Positions 50,458 through 57,998 are shown, counted from the stretch's first letter. The stretch is 64,000 bases of DNA from Ga0077555 sp964500805 (GCA_964500805.1 CAZCQH010000017.1:38089-102088), one strand, 5' to 3'. Notes: generated by a model not told the origin, from the sequence alone. Program-made: numbers and translations.

Positions 50458-51414
50458 ATGAGTGCACCGGACGACAACGACTTCGGGTTCGCGCCCGACT
50501 ACGATGATCCGATCCCCTATCGGCAGCGGATCCGGACGTACTACCAGGCCCTCGGCTATGGGGCGCCGTACAAATGGGCGCACTATGTCGACGTCCCGTT
50601 TGCAGCACCGAAGAAGCCGATGGCGAAGTCGCGGATCGCGCTGATCACGACGGCGGCGCGATACAAGGAAGGCGCGGGCGATCAGGGACCAGGCGCGCCC
50701 TACAACAATGCGGCGAAGTTCTACAACGTCTATTCGGGCGATACCTCGCACGATCACGACCTGCGGGTGTCGCACATCGGCATCGACAGGAAGCACACGA
50801 CGGCCGAGGACCAGAACACCTGGTTTCCGCTGCCGGCGATGCGCGAGCTGGTGAAGCGGGGTGTGATCGGAGAGATCGCGCCGCGCTTCCACGGCGCGCC
50901 GACCAATCGAAGCCACGCGACGACGCTGAATGTGGATGCCCAAGAGCTGCTTGCCCGGGTGCAGGAGGACCGGGCCGACGCCGTGATCATCGCGGGCAAT
51001 TGACCGGTGTGTCACCAGACCGTGAGTCTGGCCGCACGCACCATCGAGGCAGCCGGCATCCCGACCGTGGTGATGGGCTGCGCCAAGGACATCGTCGAGT
51101 GGGTCGGCGTGCCGCGGTTCCTGTTCTCGGATTTTCCATTGGGCAATCCGTGCGGCCGCCCGAAGGATGTCCCGTCGCAGCTTGCGACGTTGGAGCTGGC
51201 GGTGCGCCTGTTGGATAGCGCAGCGGCGCCGCGCACGACGGTGCAGAACCCGATCCGGTGGAGCGACGATGCGCGCTGGAAGCTCGATTACTCGAATGTG
51301 GATCAGCTTTCCGCCGAAGAAATAGCCAGGCGGCGCGCCGAGTTCGACAAGGGCAAGGAGATCGCCAAGCAGCGGCTGGCGGAGGACCGGGGCAAGCAAA
51401 GCGCTGCCGAATAA
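50458..51414 (+). CDS. Candidate selenoprotein: glycine/sarcosine/betaine reductase selenoprotein B family, in-frame TGA at 51001-51003 read as selenocysteine
   Basis: 318 residues if TGA is decoded. Upstream 181 codons (PIPYRQRIRTYYQALGYGAP; VDVPFAAPKKPMAKSRIALI; ADAVIIAGN) continue in the same frame after the TGA as PVCHQTVSLAARTIEAAGIP, then VVMGCAKDIVEWVG and FSDFPLGNPCGRP. Both halves belong to one GrdB-like fold. Sec182 falls in a redox-like U-Pro-Val-Cys motif, where family members have selenocysteine. A hairpin with a GU-containing loop follows at SECIS distance. In anaerobes GrdB/PrdB reductase subunits use Sec to attack a pyruvoyl-bound substrate; the role of the proteobacterial homologue is unknown. 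AAAGG precedes ATG 50458. Selenium-insertion genes are not in the window, so a broken gene is the alternative. Confidence 0.78.
51004..51034 (+). promoter_or_regulatory. Candidate bacterial SECIS element for the selenoprotein
   Basis: Upper stem CCAGAC (51015-51020) pairs with GTCTGG (51026-51031) around loop CGTGA, whose G (51022) lies 19 bases after the TGA. A lower stem of three pairs (51005-51007 with 51032-51034) can stack below a bulge. The size, loop GU and distance match the accepted bacterial SECIS form recognised by SelB. Confidence 0.68.
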
Positions 51415-51627
51415 GCCTTGCGCACGTGTTCCTGGACGAACGAGCCGCCCGTGCGGCGAGGAGACCAGGACCCGGCGGCAATTGTCCGAGAAACGCGCTT
51501 TCGCGAGCATGCCGCGCGAGTTCCCGCGCTGGGCTCGCGGCGCTCAGGGCGCGCGGAATGACGGGGATCGAAATCGAATGGGCCGGTCGATGCCGGCCCC
51601 GTTTCGTGTCTTCCACAGGTGGCGAGG

Positions 51628-52182
51628 TCAGTCGTCGTCATCGTCGCGGTCGCGCTTTTTCCAGCGCTTCCGCGAGCGGTACTTGTCAGCGTAATCGCGC
51701 GCGAGATGGCGGAGCTCGTCCAGATCGCGACGACCTTGCGAGAAGCGGTCGCGCCACGCTTCGCGGTCGCGCCAGCCCCCATGGCGCCACTCGTCGCCGC
51801 GCCAGGGACGGCCTGCGGGTTGCGGTGCTTGCGGCTCGTAGCGCGGCACGGGCTCATAAGCCGGGCCAGCCGGCCGATCGCGGCGGCTGTAGTCGGGCGC
51901 GCCGGCAAGAAAGGACTGACTGCGGCGGTGTCGTAGCCACACTGGCGTCCATAGGATCATCAGCGCGACGATGCCCCAGATCAAGGCGATGCCGATCTGG
52001 ACGATGTCGCCGAGGCTCGCGAGCAGCCACTGCGCCCAGGGTCCGAGATCGGCGGACAGGATGCCTGATGCTGCATTGGCCATCAGGCCGGCCAGCAAGT
52101 CGGACAGCGAGTAGACGATCCACGCCGCAAAAGACCAGGCGAGGAAAACGAGAATGGCAACGGGCCAAAGCAGCAAGCCCAT
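51628..52182 (-). CDS. Two-span membrane protein with charged C-terminal tail
   Basis: 184 residues. Two helices, LLLWPVAILVFLAWSFAAWI and VQIGIALIWGIVALMILW, are followed by a Pro/Arg-rich, then Arg/Asp-rich tail ending in six Asp or Lys-rich turns (DRDDDDD). ATG 52182 is fixed by GGAAGGAG upstream. No known domain is recognised. It lies between the selenoprotein gene and a DUF4112 gene, with which it shares strand (67-bp gap); a common envelope role is possible. Confidence 0.65.
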   Translation of the reverse strand: MGLLLWPVAILVFLAWSFAAWIVYSLSDLLAGLMANAASGILSADLGPWAQWLLASLGDIVQIGIALIWGIVALMILWTPVWLRHRRSQSFLAGAPDYSRRDRPAGPAYEPVPRYEPQAPQPAGRPWRGDEWRHGGWRDREAWRDRFSQGRRDLDELRHLARDYADKYRSRKRWKKRDRDDDDD

Positions 52183-52249
52183 GATGTCGCTCCTTCCGTG
52201 TGCAGGGTCGCCACGTTTTCGGCACGCGGCGGATTTGCGCCGAGATCTC

Positions 52250-52765
52250 TCAGCCGACGCGCTCGGCGTAGCCGTCAATGACGGGCCCCGAATGTCGCGA
52301 CGTGGCGAGCGCACCCCGCTGCTCGAGGTGGCGCCTCAGCAGCGCGATGTTTTTCAGATTGGCCCGGTACATCACGTCGAACGCGTCACCGACGATGGGA
52401 ATGATGCCGATCACCGCATCGAGCGTCGTGTTCGCCGACATGCGCGCAATCGTCCATCGAGAGGCGCCGAGGCGGCGCGCCTCGAGAATAAGGTAAGCCG
52501 AGATCGCCTTGCTCGCGAGGTCGCCGAGCACCGGCACCAAGCCTATCAGGGCGTCGAGGCCGACGCGAATATCGGTGCCCGGTATGCGAACGGCGCTGTC
52601 GAGGAGCTGTGACAGCGCCTCGAGACGGGCCATTGTGGCGTGCGTGTCGCCACCGGCCAGCCGATCGACACGATAGTTGCCGAGAGTGAATTCGGAGTGA
52701 GATGCGCTCGTCGTTTGCATAGTTGTGCCCGGGGCCTCTGCCGGAGGAGAGCTGATGTCCGACAT
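52250..52765 (-). CDS. DUF4112-domain protein
   Basis: 171 residues. The core has LEALSQLLDSAVRIPGTDIR, VGLDALIGLVPVLGDLASKA and LDAVIGIIPIVGDAFDVMY, the duplicated Gly-Leu-Pro-x-x-Gly-Asp pattern of DUF4112. Two hydrophobic hairpins suggest membrane association. The function of the family is not known. It lies upstream of the two-span membrane protein gene on the same strand. Confidence 0.88.
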   Translation of the reverse strand: MSDISSPPAEAPGTTMQTTSASHSEFTLGNYRVDRLAGGDTHATMARLEALSQLLDSAVRIPGTDIRVGLDALIGLVPVLGDLASKAISAYLILEARRLGASRWTIARMSANTTLDAVIGIIPIVGDAFDVMYRANLKNIALLRRHLEQRGALATSRHSGPVIDGYAERVG

Positions 52766-52923
52766 GACGGCACGCCGTCAGAGGAGCCCGGACAACAGGG
52801 TATCTATGGCGCGAGCGTGTGGGTTCAAGGTGCGGTACGATCGAAGACTTCAATGGACCGCATAGACGCACGCGGCCGGAAATCGTAGGTCACGGAGGAC
52901 GAACAGGGCACCGTCGAGTCGAC

Positions 52924-53073
52924 AAGGCCGGGACCCACGAGCCGGTGCGCGCGCTCGGCGTCGAGTGTCCGCGCGGCAGCGGGAACGGCCACATGCGATT
53001 CTTTGCGTGTCGGGACGCACATGGGTCCCGGCCTTCGCCGGGATGACGCTGAATAGAAGAGGCACCGCCGTGC
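52924..53073 (+). repeat. Direct repeat copy 1, carrying a decoy copy of the serS start
   Basis: About 150 bp apparently identical to 53134-53283. It ends with the same GAATAGAAGAGGCACCGCC and GTG as serS, but in this copy the GTG (53070) is followed by two codons and TGA. The left palindromic arm is missing its first 13 bases; the right arm is at 53022-53048. Confidence 0.85.
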
Positions 53074-53120
53074 TGGACTGAAGCGCGGTCAACGCCTAGG
53101 TTCCGCGCCAATCATTGAGC

Positions 53121-53258
53121 CGTCATCCCGGCGAAGGCCGGGACCCACGAGCCGGTGCGCGCGCTCGGCGTCGAGTGTCCGCGCGGCAGCGGGAACGGCC
53201 ACATGCGATTCTTTGCGTGTCGGGACGCACATGGGTCCCGGCCTTCGCCGGGATGACG
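53121..53258. repeat. Palindromic element with perfect 27-bp terminal inverted repeats
   Basis: Arms 53121-53147 (begins CGTCATCCCGGCGAAGG) and 53232-53258 are exact reverse complements, 84 bp apart. Repeats with this arm sequence are common in Rhizobiales genomes. Copy 1 upstream keeps the right arm and the interior but only part of the left arm. Confidence 0.85.
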
Positions 53259-53283
53259 CTGAATAGAAGAGGCACCGCCGTGC
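53134..53283 (+). repeat. Direct repeat copy 2, containing the real serS ribosome site and GTG
   Basis: About 150 bp matching 52924-53073 base for base as read by eye. The offset of 210 bp includes a 60-bp unrelated spacer (53074-53133). The 3' end supplies AAGAGG and the GTG start of serS at 53280. Confidence 0.85.
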
Positions 53284-54719
53284 ACGACATCAGAGCCATT
53301 CGCGAGAACCCGGAGGCCTTCGACCGGGGCCTCAAGCGGCGTGGAATTTTCGGCGAGGGCGAGGGCAGGTTTTCGTCGCAGCAGATCCTGGCGCTGGACG
53401 AGGCGCGGCGTGCACACGTGACCAAGCTGCAGGAGGCGCAGGCGCGGCGCAATGCGGCGTCGAAGGACATCGGGCGCGCCAAGGCGCAGAAGGACGAGGC
53501 CACGGCGCAGAAGCTGATGGCCGAGGTGGCGTCGCTGAAGGAGTTTCTGACCAGCGGCGAGGAGGAGGAGAAGAAGCTTTCGCGCGCGGTGGAGGCCGTG
53601 CTGGAGGTCATCCCGAATATTCCGTTGAGCGATGTGCCGGAAGGTGCCGACGAGAAAGACAACAAAGAGGTGCGTCGCGTAGGTGATCCGAAGACGGTGC
53701 CGGCGGCGGCATTGAACAAGCCGAAGCAGCATTTCGAGCTCGGCGAAGAACTTGACATGATGGACTTCGAGACGGCGGCCAAGGTCTCCGGCGCGCGGTT
53801 CGTGTTTCTGAAAGGTGGCCTTGCGCGGCTCGAGCGAGCGCTGGCGCAGTTCATGCTGGACATTCACACGGAGGAGTTTGGGTATACGGAGGTGGTGCCG
53901 CCGATGCTGGTGCGAGACGAGGCGGCGTATGGAACGGGCAATCTGCCGAAGTTTGCTGAGGATCTATTTCAAACCAGCAGATCACCACGCCTGCTTCAAT
54001 TCAAAGTCCATTTGGATCGGTTGCAAGTAGCATTCCGACAAAGCAAAAATGTTGATGAAAGAGAGCTTGAACTAACGCGCGAGTTCGTTGGCGATCTTGG
54101 AAAGGAAGACAACCTCTGGCTCATCCCCACTGCCGAAGTCTCGCTCACGAATCTCGTGCGCGAGACGATTCACATGGAGCATGAGCTGCCGAAGCGGTTC
54201 ACGGCGTGGACGCCGTGCTTCCGGTCGGAGGCGGGCGCTGCGGGCAAGGATACGCGCGGCATGATCCGGCAGCATCAGTTCTCGAAGGTGGAGCTCGTCT
54301 CCATCACCACGCCGGAGACATCGCTCGCCGAGCACGAGCGCATGACCAAGTGCGCGGAGACGATACTCGAGCGGCTTGGGCTGCCGTTCCGCACGGTGAT
54401 GCTCTGCACCGGCGACATGGGTTTTGCTTCGCAGAAAACCTACGACATTGAGGTGTGGCTGCCCGGGCAGAACACCTACCGTGAGATCTCATCGTGCTCG
54501 GTGTGCGGCGATTTCCAGGCGCGGCGCATGGGCGCGCGTTTCAGGCCGAAGGGCGCGAAGGATGTTCGTTTCGTCCACACGCTCAACGGCTCCGGGCTCG
54601 CGGTCGGGCGCACGCTGATCGCGGTGATGGAGAACTACCAGCAGGCCGACGGCTCGATCGCCATTCCGAAAGCGCTGCAGAGCTATATGGGCGGTCGCGA
54701 GAGGATCGCGAAGGCGTGA
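53280..54719 (+). CDS. serS: Seryl-tRNA synthetase with an in-frame insertion
   Basis: Charges tRNA-Ser (and tRNA-Sec where present) with serine. The 479 residues include the N-terminal coiled-coil arm (MHDIRAIRENPEAFDRGLKR to about 110) and class II motifs: motif 2 TPCFRSEAGAAGKDTRGMIR and motif 3 LNGSGLAVGRTLIAVMEN. Residues about 233-278, between KFAEDLFQT and LWLIPTAEV, are extra compared with the usual few-residue turn, and their codons are visibly lower in GC. GTG 53280 is chosen by AAGAGG seven bases before; the frame open upstream lies in repeat DNA. Confidence 0.93.
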   Translation: MHDIRAIRENPEAFDRGLKRRGIFGEGEGRFSSQQILALDEARRAHVTKLQEAQARRNAASKDIGRAKAQKDEATAQKLMAEVASLKEFLTSGEEEEKKLSRAVEAVLEVIPNIPLSDVPEGADEKDNKEVRRVGDPKTVPAAALNKPKQHFELGEELDMMDFETAAKVSGARFVFLKGGLARLERALAQFMLDIHTEEFGYTEVVPPMLVRDEAAYGTGNLPKFAEDLFQTSRSPRLLQFKVHLDRLQVAFRQSKNVDERELELTREFVGDLGKEDNLWLIPTAEVSLTNLVRETIHMEHELPKRFTAWTPCFRSEAGAAGKDTRGMIRQHQFSKVELVSITTPETSLAEHERMTKCAETILERLGLPFRTVMLCTGDMGFASQKTYDIEVWLPGQNTYREISSCSVCGDFQARRMGARFRPKGAKDVRFVHTLNGSGLAVGRTLIAVMENYQQADGSIAIPKALQSYMGGRERIAKA

Positions 54720-54734
54720 GATGGGCCGTGCTCG

Positions 54735-54829
54735 GTAGGGTGCAATAGCGCTTTGCGCGTATTGCACCGATCCGGAGCTCCGGTCTCGCGGCCGGTGCAA
54801 TACGCAGCTGCGCTGCTATTGCACCCTAC
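54735..54829. repeat. Palindromic repeat after serS
   Basis: Outer arms GTAGGGTGCAATAGC (54735-54749) and 54815-54829 are exact reverse complements; an inner pair, GCGTATTGCACCG-type, pairs with CGGTGCAATACGC. The whole 95-bp unit can fold as one long hairpin 15 bp past the serS stop and may end its transcript. Repeats with this core are frequent in Rhizobiales. Confidence 0.75.
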
Positions 54830-54854
54830 GACGCGGCGTTTTCGTGCCAAGCGA

Positions 54855-55139
54855 ATGGACATGGGCATGACCGAAGGGCAATTGCGCGAGCTGCTGTCGG
54901 AAGAGGCGATGGCCTGGGCGGAACGGCCCTACGAGGACATCGTCGCGGACCTGACCGAGGCGCGGAAATATTCGCGCGGCTCCGGCGAGGATGCGCACAA
55001 CTTCGAGATCAAGGCGCTCGAATCGACGTCCGAGTACGTGCACGTGGCGCTCAGCGTCGACGACGGCAGCCTGGTCTGGTCGCTGGCGCCGCTGACGATG
55101 AGCCTCCTGATCTACCGCGACGGCCGGATCGAGATGTGA
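54855..55139 (+). CDS. Small conserved-type hypothetical protein
   Basis: 94 residues from ATG 54855 (ATG 54861 and 54867 also possible). Acidic N-terminus (TEGQLRELLSEEAMAWAERP) then beta-rich stretch (NFEIKALESTSEYVHVALSV; DDGSLVWSLAPLTMSLLIYR). No known domain is recognised. Upstream open codons run through the palindromic repeat and are not part of the gene. Confidence 0.6.
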   Translation: MDMGMTEGQLRELLSEEAMAWAERPYEDIVADLTEARKYSRGSGEDAHNFEIKALESTSEYVHVALSVDDGSLVWSLAPLTMSLLIYRDGRIEM

Positions 55140-55488
55140 GCGTAGCCGGTTCCCCGGACGCGACGCTTCGACGTTGCGATCCCGGGTTTTCATCCGTTTC
55201 GGGCGCGCTGCGAAGCCGCGACGGGAAACCTCGGAGCTTGCGAGCTTCGAAGTTGTCGGACTTCGCCGGACGAAGCGCTTCGCTTCTGCAGCGACGAGAG
55301 GGGCCGGCTCACTCCGACCTACGACTGATCCATTATCCTGCGGAAAAATCGAAGCCGTAGGTCGGAGTGAGCCGGCCCCATCGCCTTTGATCAAGGCACA
55401 GCTGCGATGCCGGCGAAGTCCGACAACTTGATCCCCGGCGTCAGCACGTGCCGATTGAGACGCGCGCATGGTGCCCTGCGCGCGGCAC
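55140..55488. other. Intergenic region dominated by a nested palindrome
   Basis: About 350 bp without a supported gene, between the small protein gene and the convergent CBS-BON gene. Most of it is the 180-bp element at 55250-55429. Confidence 0.7.
55250..55429. repeat. Nested 180-bp palindromic element
   Basis: Outer arms of 20 bp (55250-55269 and 55410-55429) and inner arms of 24 bp (55300-55323 and 55356-55379) are exact reverse complements. The inner arms begin GGGGCCGGCTCACTCCG and enclose a 32-nt loop. A diverged half-copy lies at 47704-47773, so this is a dispersed repeat family, perhaps a small non-autonomous mobile element. No transposase is nearby. Confidence 0.85.
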
Positions 55489-56184
55489 TCACGCAAAATC
55501 ACTGACGAGAGGCAGGCCGACGTCGAGCAGATTGCGGATGTCACGCGATTGCGTGCATTCGGCGGCAAGCGTTTCGGCGGCTTTACGCTGATCCGTGGAA
55601 GCAACCGCGCCGCGCAACTCGACCGTGTCGTCGGTGACGACGACGGTAATGTAGCTGGCATCCAGCCAGGTCTCCTTGCGCATGCGGTCGAGAATCGATT
55701 TCTGCACGATGGCATTGCTGCGCTCAGCGGGCCGGCCGGTCCCTTCCGCATCGGCCAAGGCGCGCACGATATCGCGGCGCGTAAGCATGCCGACGACGGC
55801 GCCATCGCGCAACACGGGCAAGCGCTTCACGCCGTTGAGGCTCATGATCTCGGCCGCGTCGGCGATGCTGGTATCCTCGCTGACGCTGACGATGCCGCGG
55901 GACATGATGTCGGCGGCTTTTTGACCGCGTGCTTTCACGTAGTCGCGTGCTGCGGCATCCGGATCGGCGATGTCCTTGAGCCACCACTTGCCGAACGTTT
56001 CCTTTGCCTCGCCGGCGCGGCGCAGGAGATCGCCTTCGCTGATGACGCCGAACAGGCGGCCCTTGTCGTCGATGACGGGGACGCCGCTGATGTTCTGCTC
56101 GGCGAGGATCGAGGCGATGACGTGGGCGGGCGTATCCGGTTTGACGGCGATGACCGGTGTGCTCATGTACTTACGCGCCAGCAT
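55489..56184 (-). CDS. CBS-domain pair protein with C-terminal BON domain
   Basis: 231 residues from ATG 56184 (ATG 56190 two codons upstream lies too close to AGGGAG). Two CBS repeats, VIASILAEQNISGVPVIDDK and AAEIMSLNGVKRLPVLRDGA, bind adenine nucleotides; the C-terminal BON domain reads DASYITVVVTDDTVELRGAV. Such proteins sense energy state and may bind membrane or nucleotides. Neighbours give no firm clue. Confidence 0.88.
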   Translation of the reverse strand: MLARKYMSTPVIAVKPDTPAHVIASILAEQNISGVPVIDDKGRLFGVISEGDLLRRAGEAKETFGKWWLKDIADPDAAARDYVKARGQKAADIMSRGIVSVSEDTSIADAAEIMSLNGVKRLPVLRDGAVVGMLTRRDIVRALADAEGTGRPAERSNAIVQKSILDRMRKETWLDASYITVVVTDDTVELRGAVASTDQRKAAETLAAECTQSRDIRNLLDVGLPLVSDFA

Positions 56185-56284
56185 GTGCATCTCCCTTGGT
56201 TGATCGCGAGGGCCCTTGACAAGTGGCCATGATGCGATGCCGCAAGCCTTGACTGGAATCAACCATCGACCGCGGCGTGCTGCA

Positions 56285-56773
56285 TCAAGGCTGAGGTGGC
56301 CACGTGGCGGTGTCGTGGTCGGGATGTTGATGAGAGGCGTAGCGTGGGCGATCGCCAGGCTTCATCCAATCGTCGGTCGGAACCCGCGGCAGCGACATCA
56401 GGCGCTCAGCAAAAGCGGGCCGGTTCTCGGTGCCGTACTGCTCGGTCGGCTCGACCTGGTAGGGCTCATCGAGCGTGGCAATCGAGACTGAGACGCGATC
56501 GACATCCAGATTGCGATACGTGAGGGGAGTGCCGCAGTCGCGGCAGAAATCGCGCTCGACAGCCTCCGATGAGCGGTAAGTTCCGGGTGCGCCGCGTGTC
56601 CAGGCGAAGTCGGCGCGCTTCACGCCGGTGTGGGCTGCAAAGAGGCTTCCATTGGCCTTCTGGCACATGCGGCACCAGCAGATGGAGTGCTTCTCGGGCG
56701 CAGCGTAGAGGGCGTAGCGGACGGCGCCGCATTGGCAGCCGCCGCTCGCGACGGCCTGACGGGGATCGGACAT
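56285..56773 (-). CDS. GFA-family zinc protein (glutathione-dependent formaldehyde-activating type)
   Basis: 162 residues. The zinc cysteines appear as SGGCQCGAVRYAL, SICWCRMCQKANGS and DFCRDCGTPLTYRN, which match the Gfa fold. ATG 56773 gives the usual start; the open frame upstream is not needed. Many members have no proven link to formaldehyde. It lies between the CBS-BON gene and a methyltransferase on the same strand. Confidence 0.88.
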   Translation of the reverse strand: MSDPRQAVASGGCQCGAVRYALYAAPEKHSICWCRMCQKANGSLFAAHTGVKRADFAWTRGAPGTYRSSEAVERDFCRDCGTPLTYRNLDVDRVSVSIATLDEPYQVEPTEQYGTENRPAFAERLMSLPRVPTDDWMKPGDRPRYASHQHPDHDTATWPPQP

Positions 56774-56911
56774 GGGGGCCTCTTGCTCTGCTGCATTGAA
56801 TAAGATTGGACGGGCAGCGTGCGATCGCAAGGTGCCGATCGAATGGATCTCGCAAAATGCGTGCAGGGGCCGGCCAATGGCAACCCGCGCGCTGCGGAAG
56901 CGCTGGGTATG

Positions 56912-57685
56912 TCAGGTGATGTCCGCAAGCCTCGTGTCGAGCGAAAGCACGAGACACCAGTGCGGCTCGAAGTCGGCACCGAGGGGCCAGATGTTGGCTT
57001 TGAAGTCGACCAGCATGCGTTCCTCGTAGCGCTTGAACCACGCGCGACGGCAGAGCACGAACTTCGTCGCAGCGACGATGGTCTCGCGATCGATGATCGA
57101 GAGCACGCAGATGTCGGGATTGGCTTCGAGATACTCCTGCACGGCGACCATCAAGGTGGGGTAGCCGGGATGCAGCATGTCGTCGAGGACGATCAGTCCG
57201 TCGGGTGCGAGCACTTGAGTGGCGAGCGCCAGGTCGCGAGAGAGCGCGTGGCGCGAGTGCTCGCCATCGATATGGAAGAGGCGCACCTTGCGGCCACCGA
57301 GCTTGGCGAGGAAGTCCTCAGGCTTCAGAGTGCGGCTGTCGGTTTTCCATGTGATGCGTTTTTCAGCTGGAACGCCGTGCTTTGCGCAGTTGGCGTGAAA
57401 CCGGTCGATGACCTCCGGATTCGGCCAATCGAAGAGATCAATGCCGAGCGCCTGCTCTCCAGGCTGCAGCGCGTGCGCCATGGCGATGAAGAAGCGGCCT
57501 TCGAACGTGCCGATCTCGGCGATCGGGCCGCTCACGCCGAGTTCCGACTGAATACGCATCAGGCCGCACGTGATCGCCGCCGCGAAGCGCGACGACATGC
57601 CAACGACGGTGCCGTAGCCCGTCTCGAGGTAGCTGTCGACGGCAGCGATGCCGGAGGAAGGCATCGGAGCGGGGAACGTGCTCAT
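56912..57685 (-). CDS. Class I SAM-dependent methyltransferase
   Basis: 257 residues. The SAM-binding start of the Rossmann fold is GPIAEIGTFEGRFFIAMAHA, with ALGIDLFDWPN as the acidic ribose-binding strand. Later strands are VRLFHIDGEHSRHALSRDLA and GLIVLDDMLHPGYPT. This pattern fits the Methyltransf_24 type, often tied to cell-surface sugar or small-molecule methylation. ATG 57685 is chosen; upstream codons lie in control DNA. Substrate unknown. Confidence 0.82.
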   Translation of the reverse strand: MSTFPAPMPSSGIAAVDSYLETGYGTVVGMSSRFAAAITCGLMRIQSELGVSGPIAEIGTFEGRFFIAMAHALQPGEQALGIDLFDWPNPEVIDRFHANCAKHGVPAEKRITWKTDSRTLKPEDFLAKLGGRKVRLFHIDGEHSRHALSRDLALATQVLAPDGLIVLDDMLHPGYPTLMVAVQEYLEANPDICVLSIIDRETIVAATKFVLCRRAWFKRYEERMLVDFKANIWPLGADFEPHWCLVLSLDTRLADIT

Positions 57686-57817
57686 GGGGCTCGGCTCGAT
57701 GGAGGCTGATGTTGGACGGGCGGAGCGGCTATAGCGTTGCTGGGGCGGAATTGCGATGCGGAAGTCTCGAGCGGCGCCGGCAGCGGATCGGAAACTTCTG
57801 GCCTGCGCACGATCCCC

Positions 57818-57858
57818 TAAAAAATCAAACGGCGCGAAACCCTGGGGTCTCGCGCCGT
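57818..57858 (-). terminator. Rho-independent terminator of the 27-residue protein gene
   Basis: On the - strand, a 9-bp stem (57850-57858 with 57829-57837) is followed by GTTTGATTTTTTAG. It lies 57 bases past the stop of the small gene at 57915. Confidence 0.8.
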
Positions 57859-57914
57859 CTGGTTTGGCCGGTCGCCTCTGATCGAGGCTGTCGACGCATC
57901 TCAGGAAATCCCGC

Positions 57915-57998
57915 TCAGACAACTCCAAGTACAATTGCAGCGAGGAATGCGAATGACATGATCGCAGCGACCACGTTCAGTCTCATTTTCATTTCCAT
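57915..57998 (-). CDS. 27-residue hydrophobic membrane peptide
   Basis: Reads MEMKMRLNVVAAIM then SFAFLAAIVLGVV: a short basic head and one membrane helix. AAGGAGG is centred five to six bases before ATG 57998, a near-perfect Shine-Dalgarno, and a terminator follows, so it is a self-contained gene. Similar tiny membrane proteins occur in Rhizobiales. The function is unknown. Confidence 0.8.
   Translation of the reverse strand: MEMKMRLNVVAAIMSFAFLAAIVLGVV

Larger units (their letters stand above)
52766..53279. other. Intergenic region with two direct 150-bp repeats ahead of serS
   Basis: About 510 bp without a supported gene. Two near-identical 150-bp copies (entries below), offset by 210 bp, occupy most of it; the second runs into the serS start. 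Short open frames here follow the repeats and differ from each other, so they are not taken as genes. Confidence 0.75.

Noticed and set aside
50458..51003. A separate 181-residue gene, with a second gene from 51007 to 51414
   Set aside because: Both are in one frame, the second lacks a good ribosome site, and the joined product matches one family with the TGA at its Sec position; a single selenoprotein gene explains this better.
53070..53081. GTG start in repeat copy 1 as the start of serS
   Set aside because: The frame stops after three codons; the identical site in copy 2 opens the real gene at 53280.
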